A stretch of 64,000 nt of DNA from Thalassospira profundimaris (GCF_003326675.1 NZ_JPWF01000015.1:1-64000), one strand, 5' to 3'. Shown: positions 17,733 to 27,441, counted from the first letter of the stretch. Notes: generated by a model from the letters alone, not told the origin. A program made the numbers and translations.

Positions 17733-17810
17733 GGCCGCCTGTACCGACGTGATCGATGGATTGTTACGCCCAACAAACCACATTGCGCCTTACAGGCGGC
17801 CATTTTTTTA
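17733..17810 (+). terminator. Probable terminator of the tctCBA operon
   Basis: GGCCGCCTGT (17733-17742) and ACAGGCGGCC (17792-17801) form a perfect 10-base stem followed by ATTTTTTTA. The loop is long (49 bases), which is atypical, but the T-run directly after the stem and the position after tctA support termination. Confidence 0.6.
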
Positions 17811-17841
17811 GCCGTTGTTCCACATCAACTGGATTGGTCAG

Positions 17842-18570
17842 ATGAAAGAGATTAAGCAATCACTTGCTCCTTATGGAACGCTAAGAGCAGCAATTAACCT
17901 TGGTAATAACGTTTTAGCAGAACAAGGCGATGAAAATGCTCCCCCGTCCGGGATATCTGTAGAGCTTGTCCGCCAAATTGCATCGGACTTCGATCTCCCT
18001 GTTGAGTATGTCATTTTCAATTCTGCACGTGAGGTTGTAGAAGCTGCCGGGCAGGATGTCTGGGATATCGCATTTCTTGCACGTGATCCCAAACGCGCAG
18101 AAGCGATCTGGTTCTCGGAACCTTACCTTTTAATTGAGGGTAGTTACTTGGTTCGAGAAGAGTCGGACTTTCAGAGTAACGCCGACGTTGACCAGCCCGG
18201 TACACGGATCGCTGTTGGCAAAGGAGCAGCTTACGACCTGTATCTGTCTCGAACGTTAGAGTTTGCGACCCTGCTGCGTGCCTCGACGACACCGGGTGCG
18301 GTCGATCTGTTTATAGAACAGAAACTTGAGGCTGCCGCTGGGGTGCGTCAGCCCCTACAAGCTTTTGCGGAACAGACACCAGGGTTTCGAGTTTTGTCTG
18401 AGAGTTTCATGACCATCGAACAGACGGTTGCGCTGCCGGTTCGATACGCAGCATTGGAAGTGGGAATTAACCAAATTATCTCGGAAAACCTCCAGAGCGG
18501 TTTTATCCATGCACTTGTGGATCGGTTCGATAAAAGGCAGGCCATTGTACCAGAAACATTTGGTACTTAG
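17842..18570 (+). CDS. Family 3 solute-binding-like protein without signal peptide
   Basis: A 242-residue protein from the ATG at 17842 (MKEIKQSLAPYGTLRAAINLG). The fold signature of amino-acid-type (family 3) binding proteins is visible: LRAAINLG, GISVELVRQIASDF, WDIAFLARDPKRAEAIWFSEPYL. It starts directly without a secretion signal, so it would stay in the cytoplasm; such soluble relatives occur widely and have no settled role. It lies after the transporter terminator, so it may have its own promoter. The ribosome site is weak. Confidence 0.7.
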   Translation: MKEIKQSLAPYGTLRAAINLGNNVLAEQGDENAPPSGISVELVRQIASDFDLPVEYVIFNSAREVVEAAGQDVWDIAFLARDPKRAEAIWFSEPYLLIEGSYLVREESDFQSNADVDQPGTRIAVGKGAAYDLYLSRTLEFATLLRASTTPGAVDLFIEQKLEAAAGVRQPLQAFAEQTPGFRVLSESFMTIEQTVALPVRYAALEVGINQIISENLQSGFIHALVDRFDKRQAIVPETFGT

Positions 18571-18923
18571 TCCCCATCGTTGCAGATGTTGTTGGAACTC
18601 GCGGCTATCGGATGCAACAGAAACTTCAACGGCTTATAAAAACAGTAACGTGGCTCGAGAAAACGCCAATCAAACCAAGGTGGTTAATACAATTGTTGAT
18701 GAAGAAATTCGGGTGCTGGGGAGATGTTTGCAGTCAAGATCCAGAAAAAAATGCGGAATTTGTCGAAGCTCTTAAACGTGGTTGAAGTAGTGTTCCCAGT
18801 TTGATCGTCTGTTTTGGGTTGGGGGCCATGCCAGAACGCAAGTTGTAGTCGAACATAGGAACATGACTGGCGTACACAGTGCGACGGTCTTTTTTTGAGC
18901 TTTGAATATAGAATTGAGAGAGT
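18571..18923. other. Gene-free stretch before transposon end B
   Basis: I find no convincing gene, RNA or strong repeat here. Short frames lack ribosome sites and familiar motifs. It may be decayed sequence left at the edge of the mobile block. Confidence 0.4.
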
Positions 18924-19024
18924 TGTCATCTTTTCTGTCAAGCTATGTCAACTTATGTGATAATCGGAAGCTCTAAGTATTTGATTTTTCTTATGTCGAA
19001 TGTCATCATTTGTGGCGCCTGACA
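18924..19024. repeat. Tn7-like transposon end, L-like type, copy B (shorter)
   Basis: Read inward from the terminus at 19020-19024 (TGACA on this strand) it begins TGTCAGGCGCCACAAATG and holds three copies of the TGACA-ended site, against four in copies A and C. The block between the first and second site (AAGTATTTGATTTTTC on this strand) closely matches copy C. One internal site appears deleted. Confidence 0.7.
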
Positions 19025-19026
19025 GC

Positions 19027-19058
19027 GGAGCAGTGATTGCAAAGGTAGTCACTGCTCC
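19027..19058. repeat. Hairpin immediately outside transposon end B
   Basis: Arms GGAGCAGTGA and TCACTGCTCC are perfect with a 12-base loop. It starts 2 bases beyond the transposon terminus. No T-run follows on either strand. Its role is unknown. Confidence 0.45.
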
Positions 19059-19102
19059 ATCGCTTCACAAATTCCTGCCTCAAATCAGTCAGAGTTGCTT
19101 TC

Positions 19103-19129
19103 CGCCCGAATTGTCATAATTCGGGGTTA
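19103..19129. repeat. Interspersed palindromic repeat, copy 2
   Basis: Contains the perfect palindrome CCGAATTGTCATAATTCGG (19106-19124) with 7-base arms and a 5-base centre. It matches 9491-9517 over 27 bases except one, and shares the core with 44630-44648. It lies about 80 bases outside transposon end B. Confidence 0.55.
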
Positions 19130-19252
19130 ATGAACATCAGTTGGGCTATAGCGCGAGGCTCAGGACTCAATGGGCCGAAACCGAGCTCACATAGTGTTCT
19201 TTATCAATCTGACGAACCACTTTTAACCAGAAAGGTGGAATGGGTTCTGAGC

Positions 19253-19987
19253 CTAACGTTGAGAAGCAGGAGCGCGCGCAAGCCAGTCGCCAAGCTCTTT
19301 GTTGGCAGCAATCAATCCTTCGCGATTGATCACCTTGCGTGCAATGGCACTGGAGACAGCGCGTGTTCGTTTGTTCAGCACAATGCCCATTTCGTTCTGG
19401 TCCTGCGACTCTACTTCGAGTTTGTCATAGAGAGATAATAAACGGTTCTGGACAGTACGGAGCGACAGTTTCCGGCGCGCGGCAATAGCCTTGTCAGGCA
19501 GCCCTAGCGCCAAATCAAGTAAGATCAGATATTCAAATTCTGTCAGAGCACTGCGGGAGCGCATTTGCTGGGCCTGTATCTGGTGGACTTCGCGATCAAC
19601 CACAATCTGGGCTTCGACAAGGACGGCGCGCAAAGCCAGTCGCATCTTGTCCTGTGTCGCGGTTTTCAGAACATATCCATAGGCCGCCTGATCCGGAACA
19701 ATTCGCGTAATCCCGCGCAAATATGCCTCATCAGAATAGTTTGACCAGAACAGAATACGGGTGTCAGGACGTTCTGCCCAAATGGTTCGCGCGGCTTCGA
19801 TGCCGTTATGTTCCTTCATGCGCAGGTCCATCACGACTGCCGAAATTTGATGCCGGTGGGCTAGGGTTTCGGCCTCCTTGCCGTTATGTGCAACAAGGAT
19901 TTCATCAAATTCTGGCAAGGCTTGTTCAACGATTTCCATCAGGAAATCTGCATGCATGTTGTCATCTTCAACCAGCAATATTTTCAT
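19253..19987 (-). CDS. Response regulator, NarL/FixJ-like
   Basis: A 244-residue protein with a receiver domain (MKILLVEDDN..., phospho-acceptor Asp in VVMDLRMKEHNG, Lys in GYVLKTA). A LuxR-like helix-turn-helix follows (LTEFEYLILLDLALGLPDKAIAARRKLSLRTVQNRL). It overlaps the kinase gene by 20 bases and is therefore its partner. It probably controls the divergent ABC cluster at 21617 onward. The C-terminal tail after the HTH is longer than usual (about 45 residues). Confidence 0.87.
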   Translation of the reverse strand: MKILLVEDDNMHADFLMEIVEQALPEFDEILVAHNGKEAETLAHRHQISAVVMDLRMKEHNGIEAARTIWAERPDTRILFWSNYSDEAYLRGITRIVPDQAAYGYVLKTATQDKMRLALRAVLVEAQIVVDREVHQIQAQQMRSRSALTEFEYLILLDLALGLPDKAIAARRKLSLRTVQNRLLSLYDKLEVESQDQNEMGIVLNKRTRAVSSAIARKVINREGLIAANKELGDWLARAPASQR

Positions 19988-21173
19988 TCATCTTTTCTCC
20001 TTCTTGTCTGGTCGGTTGATGCAACTGAATTGTTACCTGTGTGCCGTCCGAGGTTGAAAGGTCATACTTTGCACCGATCAGGCGGGCGCGCGTTTTCATA
20101 TGTTCCAGGCCACTGGGGGGCTTTCTCGGATGTGGCTGGAAGTTTCCGTTGTCCGAGACCTTGATGGTCAGGCAACCATCAACACTTTTGGCAATCGAAA
20201 CAGAAACAAGAGATGCATTTGAATGCAGGACCGCGTTATTGATGGCTTCCTGACATATGCGAAAGACCGCGATACGTGTTGTTTCAGGCAGCAGGTCAAT
20301 CGCGCCGTCTGTCTGATCATCCACTTTGAACTGCATGACGCTGTCATAGCTTACGGCGCGTTCGAGATGCGTCTGGACAGCATGATGGAAGCCAAACAGG
20401 TCAAGAATGGAGGGGATAGAGGTATCAATGATATCGCGCAGTCCCTGGATCATGTTTTGGACTTGCTGTTGCAATCTTAAGTACTGTGCTTCGCTCAGGC
20501 CGGGGCGGAGGTCGCGGGCGATGCGTGTCAGATCGGCCAAAGTTTGATCATGCAGATCCATCCCAATGCGCTGGCGCTCGGCTTCGAGTGCGTCTGTAAG
20601 GCTTAGTGCGCCTAGACGCAAGCCTTCTTCACGGGCAAGGATTTCGGCACGAATGATGGCTTCCTTGTTGGCCTTCTCATTGGCACGCAAAGCATAGAAA
20701 TAGGGGGCCAGCATGTCTGCGAGGATACGGATCTGTTCCAGGTGGCTCTGGTTATAAAAGTCTTCCTTCTTCGAAGAACAATTCAACGAGCCAACGACTT
20801 CTCCCAGAACCTTCATCCCGACACTGACGCGACTACGAAGTTGATGGTCAATAATCGGGGCGCTTACCGCGCCGGGGAAAAGGAAGCGCTGGTCCTGAAG
20901 GGCATTTCCCGTCAGTAGATGATCTGTCTTACCCAGCAAAATGTCGCGGATGGGGGCTTTTTGTACGTGCGAACGCATTTTGCTCCAGGCTGTTTCAACG
21001 CCGACCTCGTAAGCCGTTGCCCAGCTTTTGTCCGTGTCAATCAGACATACATCAAGGTGATCAAACTCGATAATCTTCTCGATCTCGGTTTTGACCGAAC
21101 TTAATGCCGAGTGAATATCGAGGTTGCCCGCTAGTAAATTGGATATGCGAAGGTAATGAGCAAGATCCGACAT
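19968..21173 (-). CDS. Sensor histidine kinase, NarL-type, soluble with GAF-like domain
   Basis: A 401-residue protein without membrane segments. Residues about 15-165 form a GAF-like sensor. The HisKA_3 helix with ERQRIGMDLHDQTL carries the phosphorylatable His, and the ATPase domain shows EAINNAVLHSNA (N-box) and VSDNGNF. The last 20 bases overlap the response regulator gene. It is divergent from the cluster B transporter, suggesting it responds to a metabolite of that pathway. A strong GGAGGAAA ribosome site precedes the ATG. The first 484 bases of the window are a close paralogue. Confidence 0.88.
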   Translation of the reverse strand: MSDLAHYLRISNLLAGNLDIHSALSSVKTEIEKIIEFDHLDVCLIDTDKSWATAYEVGVETAWSKMRSHVQKAPIRDILLGKTDHLLTGNALQDQRFLFPGAVSAPIIDHQLRSRVSVGMKVLGEVVGSLNCSSKKEDFYNQSHLEQIRILADMLAPYFYALRANEKANKEAIIRAEILAREEGLRLGALSLTDALEAERQRIGMDLHDQTLADLTRIARDLRPGLSEAQYLRLQQQVQNMIQGLRDIIDTSIPSILDLFGFHHAVQTHLERAVSYDSVMQFKVDDQTDGAIDLLPETTRIAVFRICQEAINNAVLHSNASLVSVSIAKSVDGCLTIKVSDNGNFQPHPRKPPSGLEHMKTRARLIGAKYDLSTSDGTQVTIQLHQPTRQEGEKMNENIAG

Positions 21174-21223
21174 GGGTGGTTTCCTCCAGCTCTTCGATAA
21201 TATTCACAGGCGTTTCTCTTGTC

Positions 21224-21239
21224 TTGCGGGAACCCGCAA
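21224..21239. promoter_or_regulatory. Palindrome upstream of the kinase gene (cluster B copy)
   Basis: TTGCGGG-AA-CCCGCAA, perfect 7-base arms, about 50 bases upstream of the kinase start, conserved at 535-550. The rest of the 443-base divergent gap (21174-21616) shows no other feature I can support. Confidence 0.4.
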
Positions 21240-21616
21240 CCTGGATGCGTATCACCGTATGCGTTCTGCGGAAACTGCTCTTTACGATTTAATCAGACAA
21301 TATGATGATTGCGCCATGGTTTTGTGTTTGCCGATGAAGGCATTTACGGGCCCTTGCCGTTCAACGGCACAGAAGTAAACAAAAGAAATAAGTCACATGC
21401 TGACATCAGGGGGGGGAATGCCCGGTCCGCTCAGGTCCTGAGTGAGAACGAGTTCTCTCTGACAACCATTTGAATTTCCGTCATTTCTGTTCGTTGATCA
21501 GAAGTGTCTGATCCGGCATGCGGCAAACGAGACGTCAAGAACTTGCACAATGCGGGCAGGGGCGCTGACCTGCTTAGGAAGCGATAAAGAACAGCGTATC
21601 CAACGGGAGGACTACC

Positions 21617-22729
21617 ATGAAAAAACTACTGACTATGACGACCGCCGCTGTCGCGTTGATGGTGGCTGGACAGGTTGCGTCTGCCGGCCCGAATACCGTT
21701 GCTGGTCCCGGTGCCGATCCGTCGTGCTTCACGCCGGTGTCCGATGATACAACCTATTTCCAGTGGCCTGCACGTGAAGGGCCTTACAAAATTGCACTTG
21801 TGAATGGCTTTATTGCCAATGACTGGCGTGTTCAGATGATTGCGGTGGCCAAGGCCTATGCCGCACAGCCGGAAGTTGCTGCCGAAATCGAAGAATTCAA
21901 GGTTGTTTCTGTCGGAGAAGACATCGCGGCACAGATTGCAGCCGCCAACAACTTTATCGATCAGGGCTTTGACGCAATTATCATTAACGCCAACAACACC
22001 CGCGCGTTCGGATCGGTGGTGCGTAAGGCCAACGAAGCCGATGTCGTCGTTCTGTCGTTTGACAATGTGATTGATGATCCCAACCAGATTGCGATCAATG
22101 TTGATCAAAAAGGTCTGGGCATGTCGGCCGGTAAGTTCCTTCTTGAGCAAAGCGGTGATGGCCCTGCCAAGTTCCTGCATGTGCGTGGTCCGGCAGGGCA
22201 ACCTGTAGATATCGCACGCAATGAAGGTTTCCTTGAGGTCATCAAGGAATCCGGACGCGACATCGAAGTCGTTGACGTCGTCGGAAACTGGGCGCCTGGT
22301 GATGGCCAGAAAGTGACGGCAGATGCCATTGCTGCGGGCGGTATTTTTGACGGGATTTATGTTCAGGGTGGTTCGCAAGGTGTTGCGACAGCGATGCTTG
22401 ATTCAGGTGCTTTCAAGGCCCCGATTTCCGGGGAAACCGAGAACGCGTTTCGTCAGCTTTGCAACAGTGCAGGTCTTGCCTGCCAGTCAGGCGGTACAGG
22501 CCCGGCACAATCATCTGTGACGATTAAAACCGCGATTGCGGCCCTGAAAGGTGAAGTGGTTCCATCCGGAATTGCCCTGCCGACGTCGATTTCCTATTCA
22601 CCCTTCAAGGAGGGTGTCGAGATGTTCCCGAAACTGCCGGGTAGCTTCTTTGCAGGCAACAATTTCGAGGCTTGCAACATTGGCTTTACGGCAGAAGAGA
22701 TCGCGTCTCAGACAGGCGAGAACAACTAA
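21617..22729 (+). CDS. Sugar ABC transporter, periplasmic substrate-binding protein
   Basis: A 370-residue protein with a clear signal peptide (MKKLLTMTTAAVALMVAGQV, cleavage after ASA). It has an RbsB-like fold: IALVNGFIANDWRVQM, DAIIINANNTRAFGSV, VVVLSFDNVID. The C-terminal region contains extra Cys residues. It heads cluster B (binding protein, ATPase, two permeases, lactonase) and is preceded by a CGGGAGGA-type ribosome site. It probably imports a sugar related to, but not identical with, that of cluster A, because the two receptors diverge more than the lactonases do. Confidence 0.88.
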   Translation: MKKLLTMTTAAVALMVAGQVASAGPNTVAGPGADPSCFTPVSDDTTYFQWPAREGPYKIALVNGFIANDWRVQMIAVAKAYAAQPEVAAEIEEFKVVSVGEDIAAQIAAANNFIDQGFDAIIINANNTRAFGSVVRKANEADVVVLSFDNVIDDPNQIAINVDQKGLGMSAGKFLLEQSGDGPAKFLHVRGPAGQPVDIARNEGFLEVIKESGRDIEVVDVVGNWAPGDGQKVTADAIAAGGIFDGIYVQGGSQGVATAMLDSGAFKAPISGETENAFRQLCNSAGLACQSGGTGPAQSSVTIKTAIAALKGEVVPSGIALPTSISYSPFKEGVEMFPKLPGSFFAGNNFEACNIGFTAEEIASQTGENN

Positions 22730-22748
22730 CAACAATAAAAGGCCGGAT

Positions 22749-22778
22749 ACCGTCGATGTCAGGTTTGGCATCGACGGT
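22749..22778 (+). promoter_or_regulatory. Hairpin between binding-protein and ATPase genes
   Basis: Arms ACCGTCGATG and CATCGACGGT are perfect with a 10-base loop, 20 bases after the binding-protein stop. An in-frame ATG of the ATPase frame (22756) lies inside the first arm, which argues for a later ATPase start. Confidence 0.6.
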
Positions 22779-22803
22779 GTTCAATAACGTTAGGAAAACT
22801 GCC

Positions 22804-24369
22804 GTGTCAGAGCGCAAATCTCCTTATCTATTATCCATGTCGGGCATAACCAAACGCTACGGCGGTGTCCGGGCACTTGAAGATGTTAGTTTCGATACGC
22901 AGCGTGGATCAATTCATGCGCTGTTGGGTGAAAACGGGGCTGGGAAGTCGACCCTGATCAAGATCCTTTCGGGCGTCGTGCAGCCAGATAGCGGCACGAT
23001 AGAAATCGATAGCAAACAGGTGAGCTTTGCAAATCCGCAACAGGCCAATGATCTTGGCGTGTCATGCATATTTCAGGAATTGTCCCTGTTGCCGGACCTG
23101 ACCGTTGCCGACAATATTGGCATCACTCGTCCGCCACGTAAATTCGGGATGATTGATTACCGCGCTCAGCGGCGTATCGCCGAAGAGGCGCTTGCGCGGG
23201 TCGGGGGCGAAAACATTGACCCGATGGAAACCGTCAGCAATTTGTCGCTTTCCCGCCGTCAGATGGTGGAAATTGCCAAGGCACTGGCCCGTAATCCCAA
23301 AATTCTGATCCTTGACGAAGCGACATCCGCGCTGACCGCGGCCGATGTCGAAAAGGTCTACAAGATGCTTCATCGGCTTCGCGATGAAGGGATGGCGATC
23401 ATCTATATTTCACACCGCATGCCCGAAATTGCCGAACTGGCAGACACCTGCACTGTCTATCGCAATGGTACCAAAGTCGAGACATTCAAGAACGGTACGA
23501 AATCGGACAGTGCCGTTGTCGAGATGATGATCGGTCGCGAATACAGCAGTGTCTATCCAGCCAAAAGTATCAGACCAGTTGCCTCCGAACCAATTCTGAA
23601 GGTGATGGACTTTTCATGGAACGATGAACTGAATGGCATCAATCTGGAAATGCGGCCGGGTGAAATCGTTGGGCTTGGCGGTTTGGACGGGCAGGGACAA
23701 CGTCAACTGCAATTGGGGCTGTTTGGCACCCTGATAGGGGCAACCGGGTCGATGGAGATCAATGGTGATCCGGTAAAACTGAACAGCCCGAAAATGGCGA
23801 AATCAGATGATATTGGTATTGCGCTGGTGCCTGAAGACCGCAAATACGAAGGCCTGATGTTGTCAATGACCGTGCGCGAGAACCTGTCCTTCGCTGCGGT
23901 TGAAAAAATGAGCCGGATGGGCGTTGTGGATACACGCGCAGAAGAAAACGCAATCGACGAGATGGTCGAGCTTCTCAAGATCAAGGCAGACGGCATTGAC
24001 GGACCTGTCGGGGCGTTATCCGGAGGGAACCAGCAAAAAGTCGTGATCGGCAAGTGGCTGATGACCAAGCCACGCATCATTCTGTTGAACGATCCGACAC
24101 GTGGAATCGATGTTGGCACCAAGCAGGAAATCTATCAGCTTTTGCAGAAATTGGCGGCAGAAGGGTGTGCGATTCTTTTGTATTCCACCGACTACGATGA
24201 GCTGATTGGTTGCTGCGACCGTGTGCTGGTCATGTATGACGGCAGGATTGTTCGAACCCTTGCCGGAGATGATCTTAACGAAACAAATCTGGTTTCAGCC
24301 GCGCTTAACCTGCCGGAACAGGCAGCGACCCGACCTGAACCAAAAAAAATACAGGGAGCGTCGCTATGA
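22804..24369 (+). CDS. Sugar ABC transporter ATPase, tandem-domain
   Basis: About 521 residues. Domain 1: Walker A GENGAGKST, FQELSLLP, signature LSLSRRQM and ILDEATSAL (Ala for the usual Pro after the Glu). Domain 2: GLGGLDGQGQRQL, VPEDRKYEGL, signature LSGGNQQKV and LLNDPTRGID. I prefer the GTG at 22804 (TAGGA ribosome site, just after the hairpin) over in-frame ATGs upstream that lie within the hairpin or the previous gene. It ends in an ATGA overlap with the permease. Confidence 0.87.
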   Translation: MSERKSPYLLSMSGITKRYGGVRALEDVSFDTQRGSIHALLGENGAGKSTLIKILSGVVQPDSGTIEIDSKQVSFANPQQANDLGVSCIFQELSLLPDLTVADNIGITRPPRKFGMIDYRAQRRIAEEALARVGGENIDPMETVSNLSLSRRQMVEIAKALARNPKILILDEATSALTAADVEKVYKMLHRLRDEGMAIIYISHRMPEIAELADTCTVYRNGTKVETFKNGTKSDSAVVEMMIGREYSSVYPAKSIRPVASEPILKVMDFSWNDELNGINLEMRPGEIVGLGGLDGQGQRQLQLGLFGTLIGATGSMEINGDPVKLNSPKMAKSDDIGIALVPEDRKYEGLMLSMTVRENLSFAAVEKMSRMGVVDTRAEENAIDEMVELLKIKADGIDGPVGALSGGNQQKVVIGKWLMTKPRIILLNDPTRGIDVGTKQEIYQLLQKLAAEGCAILLYSTDYDELIGCCDRVLVMYDGRIVRTLAGDDLNETNLVSAALNLPEQAATRPEPKKIQGASL

Positions 24370-25391
24370 ATGTGAGCTCAGAACCAGCAGATCTGGTTTC
24401 TCGACAAAGGTATTTCGGCTGGGTTGGCCGCTTGTCCGCGGCGCAACGCGGTGTTCTGATCGCAATGCTGATCTTTGCCGCGATGTTCATTGTGTATGGA
24501 TGGAAGCAGGCGGCGGGCCTTACGCCGAACATGATAAATACTGCGGCCAACAAAGGCGCATTGCTGGCACTTGTTGCCATGGCGCAGACCTTGCCGGTCA
24601 TTACCCGTGGACTGGATTTATCGGTGGGCGCGACTTTCGTTCTGGCAAACTGTCTGGCATCAACGATTGTTGTTGGCGGACCGGTGGCAACCACGTTCGG
24701 CATATTTGGTGTGCTGTTGCTTGGGCTGGCATGTGGTGCGGTAAATGGTGTGATTATCGTTTATGGACGGTTGCAGCCCCTGATCGCGACGCTGGCCACC
24801 AGTGCGGCTTATTTCGGTATTGCGCTTGCCATCCGGCCGCAACCGGGCGGGTTGGTAAATTTTGAACTTGCCGACTTCATGACCCGTTCGACATTTGCCG
24901 TGCCGCATACTGTTTTGCTGCTGCTGGCTGTCGTTGTGTTCATCTGGATTCCGTATCGCCGATCGGTTCTGGGGCGAGCGGCGTTTGCCATCGGTTCATC
25001 CGAGCAGGCGGCATATATGTCGGGCATCCCGATCAATCGGGCAAAGATGCTGGCCTATACACTGAGCGGCTTGTTGGCATCCATCGGTGGCATCCTGTTG
25101 ACGGCGCTGACCTATTCCGGGGCGGCGAAGATGTCAATTGCCAACGAGTACACGCTTAATTCCATTGGGGCTGTCGTTATTGGAGGCACGTCATTGTTTG
25201 GCGGTGTTGGCAGTGCTGTTGGCTCGATTTTTGGTGCGTTTGTGATGCGGACTGTTGGTGATCTGCTGATCGTGTTTGACATCAACCCTGTCTTGCAGCC
25301 GCTTTTCGTCGGCGTCGTACTGCTTGTTGCGGTCAGTCTCGGTTCGCTGCGCGTCCTGAGAATCAAGAACAGACTAGATATTTATCGGTAA
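24366..25391 (+). CDS. Sugar ABC transporter permease (RbsC family)
   Basis: A 341-residue membrane protein with a hydrophilic N-terminal tail of about 30 residues, then about ten membrane segments. It has the GLDLSVGATFVLANCLA motif and the GAVVIGGTSLFGGVGS C-terminal loop. The start overlaps the ATPase stop by 4 bases. It pairs with the next permease. Confidence 0.87.
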   Translation: MNVSSEPADLVSRQRYFGWVGRLSAAQRGVLIAMLIFAAMFIVYGWKQAAGLTPNMINTAANKGALLALVAMAQTLPVITRGLDLSVGATFVLANCLASTIVVGGPVATTFGIFGVLLLGLACGAVNGVIIVYGRLQPLIATLATSAAYFGIALAIRPQPGGLVNFELADFMTRSTFAVPHTVLLLLAVVVFIWIPYRRSVLGRAAFAIGSSEQAAYMSGIPINRAKMLAYTLSGLLASIGGILLTALTYSGAAKMSIANEYTLNSIGAVVIGGTSLFGGVGSAVGSIFGAFVMRTVGDLLIVFDINPVLQPLFVGVVLLVAVSLGSLRVLRIKNRLDIYR

Positions 25392-25400
25392 GGCGGAAAA

Positions 25401-26402
25401 ATGAGTGTTTCAGGCGTAATCGCAAGGCAGTTTGATCGGGCAACGCTTATTGCGTTTGGTTGTGTGGTTGTTTTGCTTCTGATCGGGGCCATGGTTGAAC
25501 CGGCCTTTCTGTCTCCGAAATATTTGATCCAGCAGCTTCATACCGCATCCTTCCTTGGTGTGGTGGCAAGTGGTGTGATGCTGGTTATTCTGTTGGGACA
25601 TATCGATCTGTCCATTCCCTGGACCATCGGTGTGGGGGGCATGATGGCGACTGGTGCCACCGGGTTTCTGGGGCCGGAATGGGGCGTTACACTTGCCGTT
25701 CCATTTGGTGTTCTGTGTGGTGCGCTGATCGGGACGGTTAATGGGCTGGGTGTGGCCTATCTGCGGGCGCCGGCCATGATCTTTACACTTGGCATGAATG
25801 CGGTCGCGCAAGGTCTTATGGTTTATCACACCGGTGGTTTTGCACCGCAGGACCGCGCAACTGAATTCATGCGTGAACTGGCCGTCGGACATTTCATTCC
25901 TGGCATTCCCAATCCGCTTCTGATCTGGATTGTTTTGGGGGCTGCGATTGTTTTCATGCTGAACCGGTCGGTTCTTGGTCGACGGATTTATGCAGTAGGA
26001 AATCAGGAACGGTCCGTCTTTTTGAGTGGCGTTGATACGCGCAAGGTCATTCTGGCGTGCTTTATTTTTTCCGGTGCGTGTGCTGCGCTGACCGGTGTCT
26101 TGTTGGCAGGATGGGCAAACCGGTCCTATCAGGCCATGGGTGATCCGTACCTGTTGCCGACGATTGCGGCGATTATTCTTGGTGGAACCAATGTTTTGGG
26201 CGGTCGTGGCAAATATGTTGGAACGATTGCAGGCGTGATCTTGATTACAATCTTGCAATCGATGCTGTCGGTGGTTCAGCCACAACGGTATTTCGCCCAG
26301 CTCGGTGTTGATATTCCTGCCGATACATTCCGGCAGGTGGTCTTTGGCGTGGTGATCATTGGAATGTTGTTGATCTATGGTCGGCAACAGTTGGTGCGCT
26401 GA
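25401..26402 (+). CDS. Sugar ABC transporter permease, second subunit
   Basis: A 333-residue RbsC-type permease with GHIDLSIPWTIGVGGM (the coupling motif variant also seen in the cluster A second permease, VDLSIPA) and ILGGTNVLGGRGKYVG. It starts 9 bases after the preceding gene with a GGCGGAAAA ribosome site. The long opposite-strand open frame over this gene is a compositional shadow. Confidence 0.87.
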   Translation: MSVSGVIARQFDRATLIAFGCVVVLLLIGAMVEPAFLSPKYLIQQLHTASFLGVVASGVMLVILLGHIDLSIPWTIGVGGMMATGATGFLGPEWGVTLAVPFGVLCGALIGTVNGLGVAYLRAPAMIFTLGMNAVAQGLMVYHTGGFAPQDRATEFMRELAVGHFIPGIPNPLLIWIVLGAAIVFMLNRSVLGRRIYAVGNQERSVFLSGVDTRKVILACFIFSGACAALTGVLLAGWANRSYQAMGDPYLLPTIAAIILGGTNVLGGRGKYVGTIAGVILITILQSMLSVVQPQRYFAQLGVDIPADTFRQVVFGVVIIGMLLIYGRQQLVR

Positions 26403-26507
26403 TCGCTTGATGGCATTCAGACACTGCTTTCTTGTTACAAATTGAATTTGGCAAAGGAATGTCTCTTGGCTAGCAGTGCCGCAGATAAATTTGGTGATGT
26501 GATCGGT

Positions 26508-27413
26508 ATGTTCGAGCCCTATCAGGTTCTGGACTGTCGGTTTCGCGATCTTGTTCTGGCTAATGTACGTCTCAGGAAACTGTCCGGCGGGCATTTATGG
26601 ACGGAAGGTCCTGTATGGTTTCCGGCTCATCAGTGCCTTTTGTTTTCGGATATTCCGAACCAGAGGATTTATCGCTGGATGTGCGACGGATCGGTCAATG
26701 TGTTTCGGGACAGGTCGGATTTTGCCAATGGCAATACTGTCGACAGGCTTGGTCGGTTAATCACCTGTCAGCATGGGACAAGATCGGTTACCCGTACCGA
26801 ACATAATGGGGAAATTACAACTTTGGTCGCCGAATTTCAGGGAAACAGGCTCAATTCACCCAACGATGTTATCGCCAAAACAGACGGAACGATCTGGTTT
26901 ACCGATCCGACATACGGGATTTTATCGGACTATGAAGGTTACAAGGCAACGCCGGAACAGGAATACAACAATGTCTTCTGCCTTGACCCGGAAACCGGAA
27001 TTGTAACGAGTGTGGCGCGGGATTTCACCCAGCCGAACGGTCTTGCGTTCTCCAATGATGAGAAACTGCTTTATATCGCTGAGTCCGGCAGTAGCCATGA
27101 TGACAAAATCCCGTCAGTCATTCGTGTTTACGATGTTACAGGCGAGAACAGATTGGAGAATGGACGTGATTTCGCAAGAATTGACGATGGGTTGCCCGAT
27201 GGGCTGCGTGTAGATTGCTATGGCAATATCTGGTGTTCCGCGAAGGACGGGGTTCACTGTTTTGCCGCGGACGGGACATTGCTTGGTAAAATATTTGTTC
27301 CCGAAACAGTCTCAAATCTAACGTTTGGCGGTGCGCGCGGGAACGAGTTGCTGATTACTGCAACTACAAGCCTTTATGCAATTCATGTCAATAGTCACGT
27401 GATGTTCCGATAG
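26508..27413 (+). CDS. SMP-30/gluconolactonase family hydrolase
   Basis: A 302-residue lactonase with LWTEGPVWFP, LNSPNDVIAKTDGTIWFTDP and QPNGLAFSNDEKLLYIAES. I set the start at the ATG at 26508 because it aligns with the paralogue at 5180; an in-frame TTG at 26442 would add 22 unmatched residues. It hydrolyses a sugar lactone in the cytoplasm. About 105 bases separate it from the permease, unlike the overlap in cluster A. It is convergent with the LacI gene. Confidence 0.86.
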   Translation: MFEPYQVLDCRFRDLVLANVRLRKLSGGHLWTEGPVWFPAHQCLLFSDIPNQRIYRWMCDGSVNVFRDRSDFANGNTVDRLGRLITCQHGTRSVTRTEHNGEITTLVAEFQGNRLNSPNDVIAKTDGTIWFTDPTYGILSDYEGYKATPEQEYNNVFCLDPETGIVTSVARDFTQPNGLAFSNDEKLLYIAESGSSHDDKIPSVIRVYDVTGENRLENGRDFARIDDGLPDGLRVDCYGNIWCSAKDGVHCFAADGTLLGKIFVPETVSNLTFGGARGNELLITATTSLYAIHVNSHVMFR

Positions 27414-27441
27414 CAAACCCGGCAAAGGCGAGGTGGTGCGC

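Noticed and set aside
19027-19058. Rho-independent terminator outside transposon end B
   Set aside because: The stem is perfect but no T-run follows on either strand and no gene ends close by, so I list it only as a hairpin.
25410-26594. Long minus-strand open frame opposite the second cluster B permease
   Set aside because: It mirrors a well-supported permease gene. It is rich in His, Asn, Gln and Arg with no domain signature, as expected for the complement of a hydrophobic coding sequence.
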